Source: Chrysopilus asiliformis
Taxonomy: Eukaryota > Arthropoda > Insecta > Diptera > Rhagionidae
DNA length: 64,000 nt
Direction: 5' to 3'
NCBI GenBank assembly: GCA_964034945.1
Contig: OZ035962.1
Coordinates: forward strand, 114,205,234 to 114,269,233
Below are positions 23,419-34,283 of the stretch, piece after piece (within the stretch, counting starts at the first letter, position 1; every line of letters starts with the position of its first letter). A program made the translations under genes and the position numbers. The notes under the pieces were generated by a model. The model made no database searches. It saw only the letters and a list, made by a program, of their open reading frames with translations, and was not told the DNA's origin.

Positions 23419-24495
23419 GGTTAAAGGTTTTGCTGTTATTTTATGTTTTTAGGGTAATGTAATTATTATCGCGAATTGGGCGACTTGGGTTGAGCGGAAG
23501 CGATTTTGGGCGACAATCTTTAAAATTTGGGCGACTTAACTGCCTGGAGACCTGGCAACCCTGATGGAAACGCATAAAAGGAGGAGCAGCACGTGGAACC
23601 AGCCAGTTGACCGAGAGGCGCCGTAGTGGTAGCATCGGACAAAAAAGTGGAGTGAGGAGCCAGGAGGAGGAGCAGCGGAGCACGGGAAATGGAGCAGAGG
23701 AGCGGAGAAGAAGGAGACAACGGCGGAGCAGAAAGGAGAAGCGGAACGGGAAGGAGGACAGGACTGCGGAAAAGGTAAGTGGGAAATTAATAAACAATAA
23801 ATAACAAAAATATAATAGAATAATATAACACACAAATATTGGGTGAAATAACCCACACTCATATAACACTTCACGTGTTACAAGAGTAGATAAGGCTCTG
23901 ATGAGACCCGTGGCGGGGTCGAAAACGTTCAGCCGTGCCAATAGAGGTCTAAACGACCAAAAAACCCTTGAACCCAAATTTTGAACTTAAGTAGGGAAAA
24001 TAAAGAAGGCGTAGGTAGGAGTAGGGACCACCAGATAGCTGGAGGAAGACAGACAAACTGACGAATTTAGGAAATAGAATAATGACAAATTTAGAAATAT
24101 ATATCCGGAAAGAGAAAGTATGGAATCATAATAACCAACTACAACAGCAAATTAACAAGAAGGATAAAAAAGATAGCGAAAGAAAAAATGGGGGTAAGAG
24201 GAATAGGGTGTAGAATGGCGAGGGGAGCGAGGGCAGGGGAAATAGGGAGAAAGTAGAAAGAAAGAAGGAAGTAAAAGGGATAGGACAGGGATAAGAGCGG
24301 ATGGAGAGGGAAAAGGGAAAGAAAGTAAAGTAGAAAGAGAGGTAAAATGTAAATTTAGGAAATAAGAGGAAATGAATTAAAATGTAAATGAACAAAAATG
24401 AATAGAAACAAAAATGTAAATGAATTGTATGGAGAATAAAAATGATAAAGAAAATAAACAATAAAAATGGAAAAGGAGTATTATTACAGAATGAC

Positions 24496-24550
24496 AAACA
24501 TACACACACAAAGGCACACACACATACACACACACGCTCTCTCACACATA
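24496..24550 (+). repeat. CA-type microsatellite
   Basis: Interrupted (AC)n runs with ctctct at the right end, inside the purine-rich tract. Simple repeat only. Confidence 0.8.
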
Positions 24551-25550
24551 TTAGAATGAAAGGGAAAGGGTACGGAAAGGAAGGGAAGCGGAGACGGAAA
24601 TGGAAAGGAAGGAATAGGAAAGCATGCGAAAATGCAGAGGCAATCTCAAGCATGCGAAGGAAGGGAACGAATAATCAGCGCGCGCACGCAGACGGATACA
24701 GCAAAAGAGAAAAAAAGCAAATATATGCACACGTCACGCTCACTTTTGACTTGAAAAGAGATTTTTTTTCTCTGCAGCTTACAGCAGTCATAGATAATAT
24801 CGATCGGTCTTTAGGGATTCAACCTCTCTTTTTCCCACATTTAAATAAGCTAATCAAATTATTTTCACACTGAAATTAGCTCAAGTTATGCTTCTAATAT
24901 GGAAAAAGTCTAACAAATCAAGACGTAATGTACGAAAATTATTTCGTTGTATGACGAAACTCTATATATGGTGACGATTTTATTCGTTTTTTCCTTCGTA
25001 AGTCAAAGTTCCGGCAAACAATTCGTGATACAGAGAATTTCTGTATTTAATTTCTAGCCGGAGAAATCTCTTATGTAATTCAATTTTAGTTGAAGTTGAA
25101 AATTATGATTTTTTCCGATTGGCCACTCGCCTTTACAGTCTCTCTAGTTTTTAGACTCTCTACTGAATTTTGTTTATTGCCTCTGGTTATCCTGCTTTTA
25201 TTGTGTCATGGACTTTAAAAAAATAAACCTCGTTGATTGCGCTACACCGAACAAGCAGCAAACAAGGAAATATTGCAATATTTTCGCGCGGAAAATGTTC
25301 TTCTAGTTTGTGTGATTTATTCTAAAGTAAATTAATTGTTAAGCTGTTGTGTTAACGCAAAATAAGTGCCCGCGAATCAATGATGAAAAGAGGAAATTGA
25401 AATTTCTTTGGCGTATCTTAGCATGACAAATTTATTAAAATGCAACCATCTGAAAAGTTTATTTCGGCGGAATTTTCCTCTATTTCTGACTTAAATCGAC
25501 GGGACTAAAAATATCAAAGACTTGTGCAAGCATTATTCGTTATAGAGAAA

Positions 25551-28500
25551 ATGGTAGAAAACCAACATCAACATTTAACCTCGCCGCGAAAAAGAGGAAA
25601 TGACAATCGCATCGAGTTGCCGGATCGGGTGGGAACTTGGTACTACAAGCATGGTCTGTTCCTATCTAGCTATCCTGCTTGTGCTTCCGGTATCGCAGTA
25701 ATTGTGATGATATTCTCATGGTAAGCTTTAATCCTAGTAAATGAATCATATGTTGTAATGGTTTCTTTTTAGCTACCCCCTCCTTAACATCCCTCTGCCG
25801 GGCACGATCCCGACAAAAGTCGTTCTTCCATACTCTAATGCGGTGGTCTCGGCGAAATATGACTTCCTGAGCAGCAAAAACTTTTCGATAGTGAAGAACT
25901 TTCTTAGCATCAACAATATCACTTTCGAAGCCCCATTTCCCTGGGCGCAAAGCAAACCTTTTATATACGTCCAGCAGATCTCCATGCGATCAAGTATTAT
26001 TCCTTGGACTGATGACATGCAGCTAACCGATGCGTTTCGCGCACCGCTCTATGAGGTGTTTAAGTTGTTGGAAATTGTGCGAAACCACGAGGACTCTTCT
26101 AGGTAAATTTAAACAGAGTAGCGAAAAGCATGGCGTAAAATCATGTAACACTCTTTTAGCCAACAATCATTGAACCATATTTGCCTTCATGTTGGAAGCG
26201 TTAAGCGAACTATGAAGGAGAATGTATTTCCAGAGTACAATTGCCTAATTTTATCACCAGCCAACATTTGGAAACAAAACGTGCAGAATTTCAAGAAGGA
26301 TTCAAACATTTTAAATACAATTTTTCAATTTCATGTAAGTATTATACGCTCTTTCTTAATTTAATCGTTTCTGAATAATCAGAATAAACATATTCAAATT
26401 TAATAGACAAGAAAAACCATTCCTTTTTGATTTTAGAATTTCCAAAAGACAAAAGTCTCGACTGCTGAACTTCTCTTCGGTCTTCCAATGCAGAATACGG
26501 GAATTAAAAGATATCCTATACGATCACGATCTAGAATTATTCAATATACCATCACACTTGTCCTTAAGGAGAGCAGTCAAAGTTTCATCGAGAGCCTCAA
26601 GCAAAAACTAACAACCGTTTATCCGCTCTATCAGAATGCAAAGCAAGGCAATGTCGATACAGACACTCAAGATACTAGCCATAAAGAGTCTGTCACATAT
26701 GTTTACTATCCTAGTGAATTTCGAATACTAGAATTTATGCCAATAACTACAGCTTTTGTTTTGTTATTCGTGTATGTATATTTCTCTGTTCGTAAAATTG
26801 ATATTGTCCGATCACGAATCGTTCTGGCACTGTCAGCAGTACTAACATCACTCAGCAGTTTAATGATGTCGTTGGGATTATGTTTCTTCTTTGGCCTGAC
26901 AATAAGCTCGCAGTCGAAGGGGATATTTCCATATCTGGTAATACTTGTTGGTCTAGAAAATTGCCTAGTGATAACCAAAAGTATTGTAACGACAGATGAA
27001 ACATTCGATGTGAAAATTCGGATAGCAAAGGGTCTTAGCAAGGAGGGTTGGTCCATTTCTAAAACGCTGCTGACAGAAATCACAATCCTGACAATTGGAT
27101 TAGCCACATTTGTTCCAGTGATTCAAGAATTTTGTATATTTGCAATAGTTGGCCTTATATCAGATTTTTTCATTCAAATGCTGTTCTTCTCAACTGTTTT
27201 GGCAATCGACATTAAGAACGTAGAATACACGGACTCATCTAAGCGAATACCGAAAATCGGTAATTTTACTATGCACGACGCATTCAAAAGAAATCAGAAT
27301 AAATTGTATGGACACAAGAATTTCACCAGCTTTATAAGCCCAACACGATCGCGTTCACATCCCAAGTTGCACGGTTTAGGGGAGGAAAGTTCGGCAGCAT
27401 CATCTAGTTTAACAGTCAACAATCATCACATCAAAGACAAAAAAATCCCAAAACGTTTGAAACTTGTAAATTTTTGGGCTCGAACGAGATTTTTTCAGCG
27501 TGCCTTTATGATTTGGATGATTGTCTGGATATCGTCGATCGTTTACAATTCTGGATTCATTCACAATTTCTTTATAATTCATAGCAATGGAACAGCAGCG
27601 ACAAATGGTGACAAAATAGTTATGCACTCATCATCACATGATAGTCAGTATAATTTTGATGTGTCAGACACTGTGAAAACCGTTGAAAAGCAACAAAAGA
27701 ACTACGCAAATTTGAATAATGATACAAAACAATCCGCGAAACTCGAATATCCTGAATTCGATATGAATTCCCTTCAGATCTCCAATTTTCATTGGTCGAC
27801 AATTTTGAAGCAATACAATATTTCTTTGAGTGGAAAATATGTGACGATATTGCCAACAATAAAACTTTCCTATGCTATAAAGCCAGAAGATGCTGTGCTC
27901 TTGAGGCACCCAGATGAAAAGTCATTGCGAAATTTCCAATGGAAAGCTCTCGCCGCCGCTCTGGATCCCCTTGATTTCAGTGATGATGAACCGAAAATTT
28001 CTAACATCATTCGACCAGATGGAATCCCTCTATATCCGAAAAGCCCAATGGAAATTATGTTGACAATTATGTTATGTGCCATTAGTGTATTTGTCCTAAC
28101 ATATACCATGGTTGTGTTCTATCGTTGCATATGCACAAGAAACTATGCTGAATGGCGATCGAGTTGGAATAATTCCGAAGTACCGAAAAGCACTGAACGG
28201 ATCATAGAAAGTGTACCAGTTCAAATTAAAGGGCACAGACATCGAATTGAATGTTTAGTGTCCGATGGTCTTATCGTTGTTAGTTCCTGTTTGAAGGGAC
28301 AAATTAGTGTGTGGGACACTAAAACTGGAGAACTTTTATCAAATATTGATCGAATGAAAATTCTAGCCAATGCTAAAGCACAGCATCAAATACCAGATTT
28401 AAATGTGATTGGAAAAAGCACATCACCCATTTGGTGTCTGGATTATCTGGACAATATTGTGGCCGTTGGATGTGCCAATGGCCGGTTGGAGTTTTGGGAA

Positions 28501-30302
28501 GTACCGGCTGGCAATTTAAAGGTAAATATTTATGTGGCATAACGTATAACCATGACTGCCTGTGTGAATATTTGTTTCGGCATCACGAGAAAACAGCCCA
28601 ACTGTACCTGCAGAATAAAAGAATAGTGTATTTTATATTCCCGTTCTGCCAGATTTTTGAACTATTCAATCGATTTCTGCTATGCATCCATAGTTTTCTG
28701 CTCTGTATGCATAGTTTTCTGCTATGCATACAGAATCGCGCAGACAATTATTTACAAAATGTTCCTAGATCTCTGAAAAGATTTTAATCGGGTTTTCACG
28801 GTTAGATAGGTTGTGCCTTAAATAAAGTTCCTACCCACTTAAAAAAATAAGTGTTCTCCGTAGTCCCACTCGCCCTCGGGCAGCAAAGATGAGCTTTGAG
28901 CGTCTCGTCCTGAATCTTTTTAAGAATATTGACTCCAAACTGCACTTTAAGCCTTAAGAATTTCGAACGGTTTTACTGTTCCCATAGCGAGAAAGTTAAT
29001 AATAATTGTTTGCGCGACGCATGATGACACTTGTTGCTCCGACTTCGTGATGCTGACGAGATAACACGTGTCCGATCCGATAATAAGACCAAGTGCCAGT
29101 TATGTTCACTATTTAAGTAGCTAAACGAATATTCCGATTTATATTCTATCTATCCTCGTATTAAATAAAAAAAATGGATTTATCTATCACGAATGATAAT
29201 TTGATTAAATTTTTAGTGCATTTACGAGGAAGAGCAGAGAAAGGGTAGTGGCATAACCAATATCCACCTAAGTGGCGATAAAGTTGTTTTGGCACGTCTC
29301 AGCGGACGATTGGATTTCCTCAAAATGGAAACTTATTACCAGGGAAAGCAAATCGACTGGGGATTCACTTCAGCATATCGAAGAAGTTTGTAGATGTTTA
29401 TTAAACTATAAATAATTGATAATTCTCTAAAATAAAATAGCACACGTTCGGTCCGGTTCTACGGGAAGTATAGCATCATGTTCACAGCAGAGCAGCTATG
29501 ATAATTTCAGAAGAGTGAGAGAAGAATTCAAATGTAGTTTAGTTTATTCACGTGTTGCGCATCAACAGCCAATTACCTGCATGGAAATTGTAAACGAAAT
29601 CGTTTTTACTGGCAGTCAGGATCATACATTGAAAGTAAGTTTTCTTCTTTTATGGCTTCTAAATCTACATATATTAAATTGGAATTTTCACCTCTCGTAG
29701 GTTTACAGTTTAGAAAATACGTCCACTGATTATACACTGCATGGGCATTGTGGTCCCATAACGTGTATTTTTATCGATCCTTGGCAACATGGAACCGGGG
29801 GATCAGGCTCACAAGAAGGTCTACTGTGCGTTTGGGATCTATTGACAGGAGCCTGCATGTACAGCATACAAGCACATGACGGTGCCATAACTTCACTTGT
29901 TTGTGCACCCAGCTATGTTATATCTTTGGGTGTAGATGAGCGACTTTGTGTGTGGGAGCGATTCCAAGGGAATCTCCTTAATAATATTAACGTAACACAT
30001 GCCTATTCTAGTCTTCTAATGCTGACACCTTCCTTACTAGTTACTAGCAAAACAGGTAAGGTGATCAAAATGAAAATCAATCTCCTTGTTTGTACTTACC
30101 CATTATGAATTCATACTTCTTAGGATCACTAATTGTTTGGGATGTACGTACCGGCGAACCAACGCACGAAGTGAAATTGGACTGCGCCAATCTACAATAT
30201 TGCCCAAAAATTATGCTTTTGGCCAGCAATTCGGTCATTTGTGATTATGGAAATCAGATACGAATAGTTCGTTTTCCTATGGTTATCGATAAGCGAGACT
30301 AA
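25551..30302 (+). CDS. SCAP: SCAP, SREBP cleavage-activating (escort) protein
   Basis: Eight exons (25551-25720, 25773-26102, 26160-26334, 26437-28521, 29217-29385, 29441-29634, 29701-30055, 30124-30302) join to 1218 residues in one frame. The order is an N-terminal membrane segment and large luminal loop, then a sterol-sensing domain (about residues 322-482, with YVYFS, GIFPYLVILVGLEN and PVIQEFCIFAIVGLISDFF), a second membrane block near residue 770, and a C-terminal WD40 region starting near IKGHRHRIECLVSDG. SCAP escorts SREBP from ER to Golgi, and its WD region binds SREBP. The COPII-binding MELADL position reads VEYTDS (residues 487-492), which is unusual. The start is the first ATG of the conserved frame; a near-cognate extension upstream is unlikely. 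It is convergent with CZIB, with an AATAAA at 30438-30443. Confidence 0.95.
28522..29216 (+). other. SCAP intron 4, with transposon-like debris
   Basis: At 695 bp it is far longer than the gene's other introns (50-102 bp). It contains a short tandem repeat (28672-28733) and a less AT-rich patch (about 28860-29090) unlike the rest of the gene. The patch has no frame I recognise and may be a fragment of a mobile element. Confidence 0.5.
28672..28733 (+). repeat. Three-unit tandem repeat, period about 20-21 bp
   Basis: Units read tttctgctatgcatccatag, then ttttctgctctgtatgcat(ag), then ttttctgctatgcatacaga. It lies within SCAP intron 4. Unit differences suggest it is old. Confidence 0.7.
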
Positions 30303-30445
30303 AATCCTAAATGCTCCTTTTCATTTTTTTTAATTTTTTTTTTCAAAAAAAAGAAAGAAAAGAAAAAAACAAATGCAGAATCAAATTTTTTATACAAAGT
30401 ACCAAAATTTTCGTTTAACTTATGATGATTACTATTAAATAAAGT

Positions 30446-31285
30446 TTATTTTTTTAACTTTATGAACTGTGATTTGAATTCATACACACCAACGGAATTA
30501 TTATTCTTTTGATCGTATTCTACCCAGTCATCTTCAGAGAAATCAGCATCTTCGAATGTTTGTCCATTTTCGTCAGATTTCACAATCCATCCCGAACGAG
30601 GTGAAAACTCAAATGGCTCGAAACCACGGCAATCAAACGCAACGATGGTTTTAAATTTTCCGGCATCGTCTTTTGTATAAGCAGCTAGAAATAATACCAA
30701 AAATTCAATATACCTAAATGAATGTGTTTTTGAGCAATAAGTTTAAATTTTTCACAAAAAAAAATAATTGAATAACTTCGGCGAAAAATGTGTTGAGTAC
30801 AACACATCTTAAATTTAGCACAGATCCGCATTTTAAAAAAAAGATACATTACATTCAAAAATTAAAACACTGGATGTGTTTGTGTTTTTCTTGAAAATGT
30901 AGTTTATTAAATTGGTTAAGATAAAAAGTGTTTAGAATATAATTTTACATAACTCTCCCATACAACAAACACTCTCCGACAAAATATTTATTTCGATATT
31001 CGTCCCTCTCCCTTTAACCGTTACTTTATCCTCTCGCTCCCTCCTAATTAACCCCGTCCGTACCCAGAAATGCTGAAGGAATTTTGATTGGCCCTAAACG
31101 AAATTTTTTTGCACAGAGTAAAATACTTTTGAGTAATTTTATTATTATACCCGTATGGTGAAACCAAAGGGTATATTAACTTTGCCTTACCGTTTGTAAC
31201 GTCAAGATCCCGTCATCGCACAAAAAAATGAATTACACCAGTGTGTTTAGAATGATAAAAAAAAGTTGAATTTAGCATGTCTGTC

Positions 31286-31316
<31 letters not shown>

Positions 31317-32498
31317 CTGTCCGTCCGTCTGTCTGTCTGTCTGTCTGTGGCGCGGATTGCAGGCGCACGGATTGAGCTAGAGACTTGAAAGTTTGCACAG
31401 ATCCGTTTTTCGTAAAATGCGAGGCTAAGTTCGTTAATGGGCAAAAATGGACCATTAGGGGGGGTACCCCCCATACGAACGAAATCGTTTTTTGTGAATA
31501 TCTCGAAAACGGTGCATCTTATCAAAAAAGTCCAAGAACAAAAGTTATTTAAGATATGATTCTACATAAAACTCCCATACATCAAAATCCGATTGGCATA
31601 AATTTTAAAAAATCTTATTGGAAAGTTTGACTTCAAAGTGGAATTTTGATACAACTGTTCGCTGTTCACTTAAATCACCATACGGGTTTTCAATAATTGC
31701 CAGATTGGCAATTATAGCTTTTGTTATGTTTTTAATCTGGAATTGCGAATTCTACTATTGACCCGATTACATACGTTACAAAAAACTCAAGTATTCATCA
31801 AACCTACTTCTTTTATAGACATTATAAGTGAAATCACCATATTGCCTCGTGGAAGCTATCTTAAACCGATGACATTAATATACTTGCCCTACAAAATTTA
31901 GGTTTAGGTGGAAACCCCTTAGATTTTTAATCAGAATTTCTTATTGAGTTCTCCTAACGTGTATTTTACAATTGCCTCTTGACATTTATAGCTTTAACAG
32001 GAAAATTGGGGGCTACAAAGAAAGGAGCGATTAGTCAACACCTCTAAAACCCTTAAAATCTCTCTGATCTTCGGTTGAAGCCCAAAATATCTCTTCATCT
32101 CGTCTTGACAAGCTCTTGTCTATTATACTAGCTACAAAAATTTACAGCGTACAAGTGCACCCTCGTTTTTTTCATTTCCTTCAGCTTTACTTATTGCCTT
32201 TAATTTTAAAATGCTAAATATAAGATATAATGTCTAAAAAATCACCGTTGCTTCCTTCAACAATTTCGATGGTGTTTTCTCGGGAACACATTTTACATTT
32301 CATGTAAAAATTGAATCCATCGGGACTTCTACTACTTTGTTGTACCCGTTCAGACTCTGTAACATCATGCCAATTTTTCGAGTCGTCTCCACAACTTGTA
32401 CAGCGGACTTTCAAGAAAAATCCATAATCGGGATAATTTGTTTTGATTTCTTCTATATTTTCAAGAGTTGCACAGATCTGTAAGCCAATTTTTACCAT
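30446..32498 (-). CDS. CZIB / UPF0587 (DUF866) CXXC zinc-binding protein
   Basis: Two exons, 32498-32246 and 30684-30446, join in phase to 163 residues, about the length of the human homologue C1orf123/CZIB. It starts [14 protein letters not shown]. Two CXXC pairs, Cys33/Cys36 and Cys68/Cys71, form the zinc site. The second exon encodes the conserved block [14 protein letters not shown] and the end [12 protein letters not shown]. The family is small, cytosolic and conserved in eukaryotes; it binds zinc and its cellular role is poorly defined. The 1561-bp intron is enlarged by a dispersed repeat. The gene ends only 143 bp from the end of SCAP on the other strand, so their 3' ends are close or overlap. 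Confidence 0.93.
31140..31690 (+). repeat. Dispersed repeat, copy 2, with (GTCT/GTCC)n microsatellite, in the CZIB intron
   Basis: It begins near ttatacccgtatggtgaaac and contains accgtttgtaacgt, atcgcaca, gtgtttag, a long tgtctgtccgtccg-type run (31278-31347) and attgagctagagacttg. The same landmarks in the same order occur at 7225-7640 and, reversed, at 57900-58300. It is non-coding; the thick Thr/Asp/Arg/Gln ORFs here are microsatellite translations. Confidence 0.7.
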
Positions 32499-32845
32499 TA
32501 TTGAGCGGTAACCTGTAAATTTATTGATTGCTCAATCAGATAATTTTAAATATTTGTATTGTAAGATAGTGTTAATAACTAGGTTTGTCATTTTGAAAAC
32601 AAGTTAATTATTTTAAAATGTATTACCCTCTTTTTTGCAAACAAGCAAAACTTGGAATGACAGCTCCGCAAGATGAACTGGCCGGTAGACAGATTTAACC
32701 AGTGGTGGCGATTACTTTTGCACAGTGGAAATTTTTGGGTAAAAAAAATTATTTTATTTAACAACGCTTGTTTATTAAACAAAGTCCAGTTAACAAATTG
32801 TATTATAACATTGCTTATATAGAAAATAGAATAAAAAATAGGAAC

Positions 32846-33654
32846 TTATTCTAATTTTGTGTGGGTGACAGACGCTTCATAATAGATTGTTCTCAACGCA
32901 GTTGTCAATTTCTTTTTAAACTGATGAGTTGGGAAATTCAGACCTTCTGGTAGTTTTCCGGTTTTCAAATATTCCAATTTCATGAGGTTCAAACGGTTTC
33001 GGACTGTAGAATTGGAAAATACAGTGTTTTTATAGCGCTCTGATTTGAATCGGACGATATTATTAACGGAATTTTGCAACCGCGGAAGTTGGTAGGTTAC
33101 AGGATACTCTCTAGTTCTTATTAAAGAGAAATCTTTTGCCTACAAAGGTTTGAAAAAGTTAAATTCCGCTTTTATTAATTAAAATATAGTACTGACATCT
33201 AGTATATTTGTTCCAATATCAGAAACAGTCGCCCTCATTCGTCTCTCCAATATTTTGGGCATATAAATCTGGAAACCATCTTTTGTTCGCTCAGTGCGAG
33301 GATGATAGAATAGAAGCTCGATTTTAGATCTTTGATTGGAGTTTAATTCATATGTGAATATTTTCGGTAACATTATCCTTGCAAAGAATTGTTTCAGTTC
33401 CGTGGCATCATGTTCTGTAGAATTTTCAGATCCTTGATGACGAATAAACTCCATCCAAAAACAAGTTTTGTCGAATTTATAAATGTTGCTATCTTTGCAT
33501 AACATTTCTATCATTTTCTCCTGTAATTCCGTATCTGGAAAGCATTTTAGAATTATAAGAAAACCAAACCCGACAAAAGGCTAGTAATGTAAATCACTCT
33601 TTGAAATTATCGAATTTTAAAAGCAAAGAAATTACCTTCGAGTAGATTTGGCAT
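32846..33654 (-). CDS. Unrecognised 216-residue protein, divergent from METTL16
   Basis: Three exons, 33654-33636, 33534-33197 and 33139-32846, join in one frame through GT-AG introns of 101 and 57 bp. The first coding exon is only 19 nt. The protein begins MPNLLEDTELQEKM and ends YYEASVTHTKLE. It has aromatic, charged segments (CFWMEFIRHQG; KIELLFYHPRTERTKDG) and a basic second half; I see no signal peptide, membrane segment, zinc motif or coiled coil. I do not recognise the family. The clean splice phases and absence of internal stops support a real gene. It is head-to-head with METTL16 with 629 bp between start codons. Confidence 0.7.
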
Positions 33655-34283
33655 TTTAAAATCTTTTTGAAACAAATAAAGGATAATCCACTACACGAGT
33701 GTTTTCAAATTTTTGAGAAGAACTGCCAGATGTCTCAGAATGATCAATGCAAATAAGAACATTTGTAAAGAAGATTCTATGTAGAGTCCGTTTATGCGCG
33801 GCAGAAATTCGGTTCGGGGATTTATTTATTTATTTATTTAGATGATCATATAGATCTCAGCAAATTTGTTTAGATGTGTATATTTTATGCAATTAAAGTG
33901 AATGTCGCACATAAATTCGGGAACTTATTTGAAACCAAATTAGCAACTTAGACCAAAACAATTCACGCTTAAACGCAACCAATCACTATATTTCAAATGA
34001 AGCAGCTAGGTAGGGTACCTCGATAAATGGTGCTAGCTGTCACTCAGTTCGAGTTGTGGAGAGGAAGTTTCGTCATTTTTGTGAAGATTTTTTTTACCAA
34101 TCTGAATATGAAATAGAATTTTGTATTGTTAAAAAATTCGAATTTACATTGTCCTGATTCTGACTGTCCGTTTTCTCCAAATTGGGATTTGTGGAAAGAG
34201 AGGTTAAGTGTTTGATATGAAGCCGGGATTGTTTCGAATTAAAAGTTGTAAAAACTGTGGAAATTTTGCCCGAAAAATAAATA
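33655..34283. promoter_or_regulatory. Shared spacer between the divergent unknown gene and METTL16
   Basis: This 629-bp spacer must contain the promoters and leaders of two genes transcribed away from each other. It includes an (attt)n run near 33820-33840. No TATA box or named motif can be assigned with confidence. Several upstream ATGs precede the METTL16 start; the ATG at 34284 is chosen because it gives the family N-terminus. Confidence 0.5.

Larger units (their letters stand above)
21889..23563. mobile_element. hAT-type element containing three smaller insertions
   Basis: Terminal inverted repeats cagggttgccag and ctggcaaccctg lie at the two ends, with identical 8-bp flanks atggaaac (21881-21888 and 23564-23571). 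Subterminal sequence is rich in gggcga repeats on both sides. No transposase is encoded. Three shorter inverted-repeat elements lie inside (22215, 22610, 22951), so much of the 1675 bp is secondary insertion. Confidence 0.82.
21640..24720 (+). repeat. Long purine-rich (G/A) strand tract, split by a hAT-type insertion
   Basis: Plus-strand segments 21640-21880 and 23572-24720 are dominated by G and A (aggaggag-, gggaaagg- and gaaggaaggg-type runs), unlike the surrounding AT-rich DNA. They are two halves of one tract, because the hAT-type element 21889-23563 sits between them with a target duplication. Proline/serine/leucine-rich ORFs on the minus strand are by-products of this composition. The origin is unknown; a retrotransposon leader or degenerate satellite are options. 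Confidence 0.55.
14089..25550. other. Transposon-rich gene desert between EFR3 and SCAP
   Basis: About 11.5 kb separate two genes transcribed away from each other. No intact gene was found. It contains a long palindrome (15745-16090), a MITE (16565), a hAT-type element (17192), a decayed Nup37 copy (18225), a small hairpin (19383), a possible pogo-type MITE (20980), a second hAT-type element with inner elements (21889) and a long purine-rich tract (21640-24720). The stretches at 14089-15740, 19450-20970 and 24720-25550 show nothing recognisable beyond AT-rich DNA. The last of these must contain the SCAP promoter. Confidence 0.7.

Noticed and set aside
23441..24653. Long minus-strand frames with Ser/Leu/Phe-rich protein (looks membrane-like)
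   Set aside because: They are the complement of G/A-rich DNA and cross a transposon boundary; hydrophobicity is a composition effect.
31213..31525. Frames encoding repeated [13 protein letters not shown]
   Set aside because: Direct translation of the GTCT/GTCC microsatellite, not a protein.
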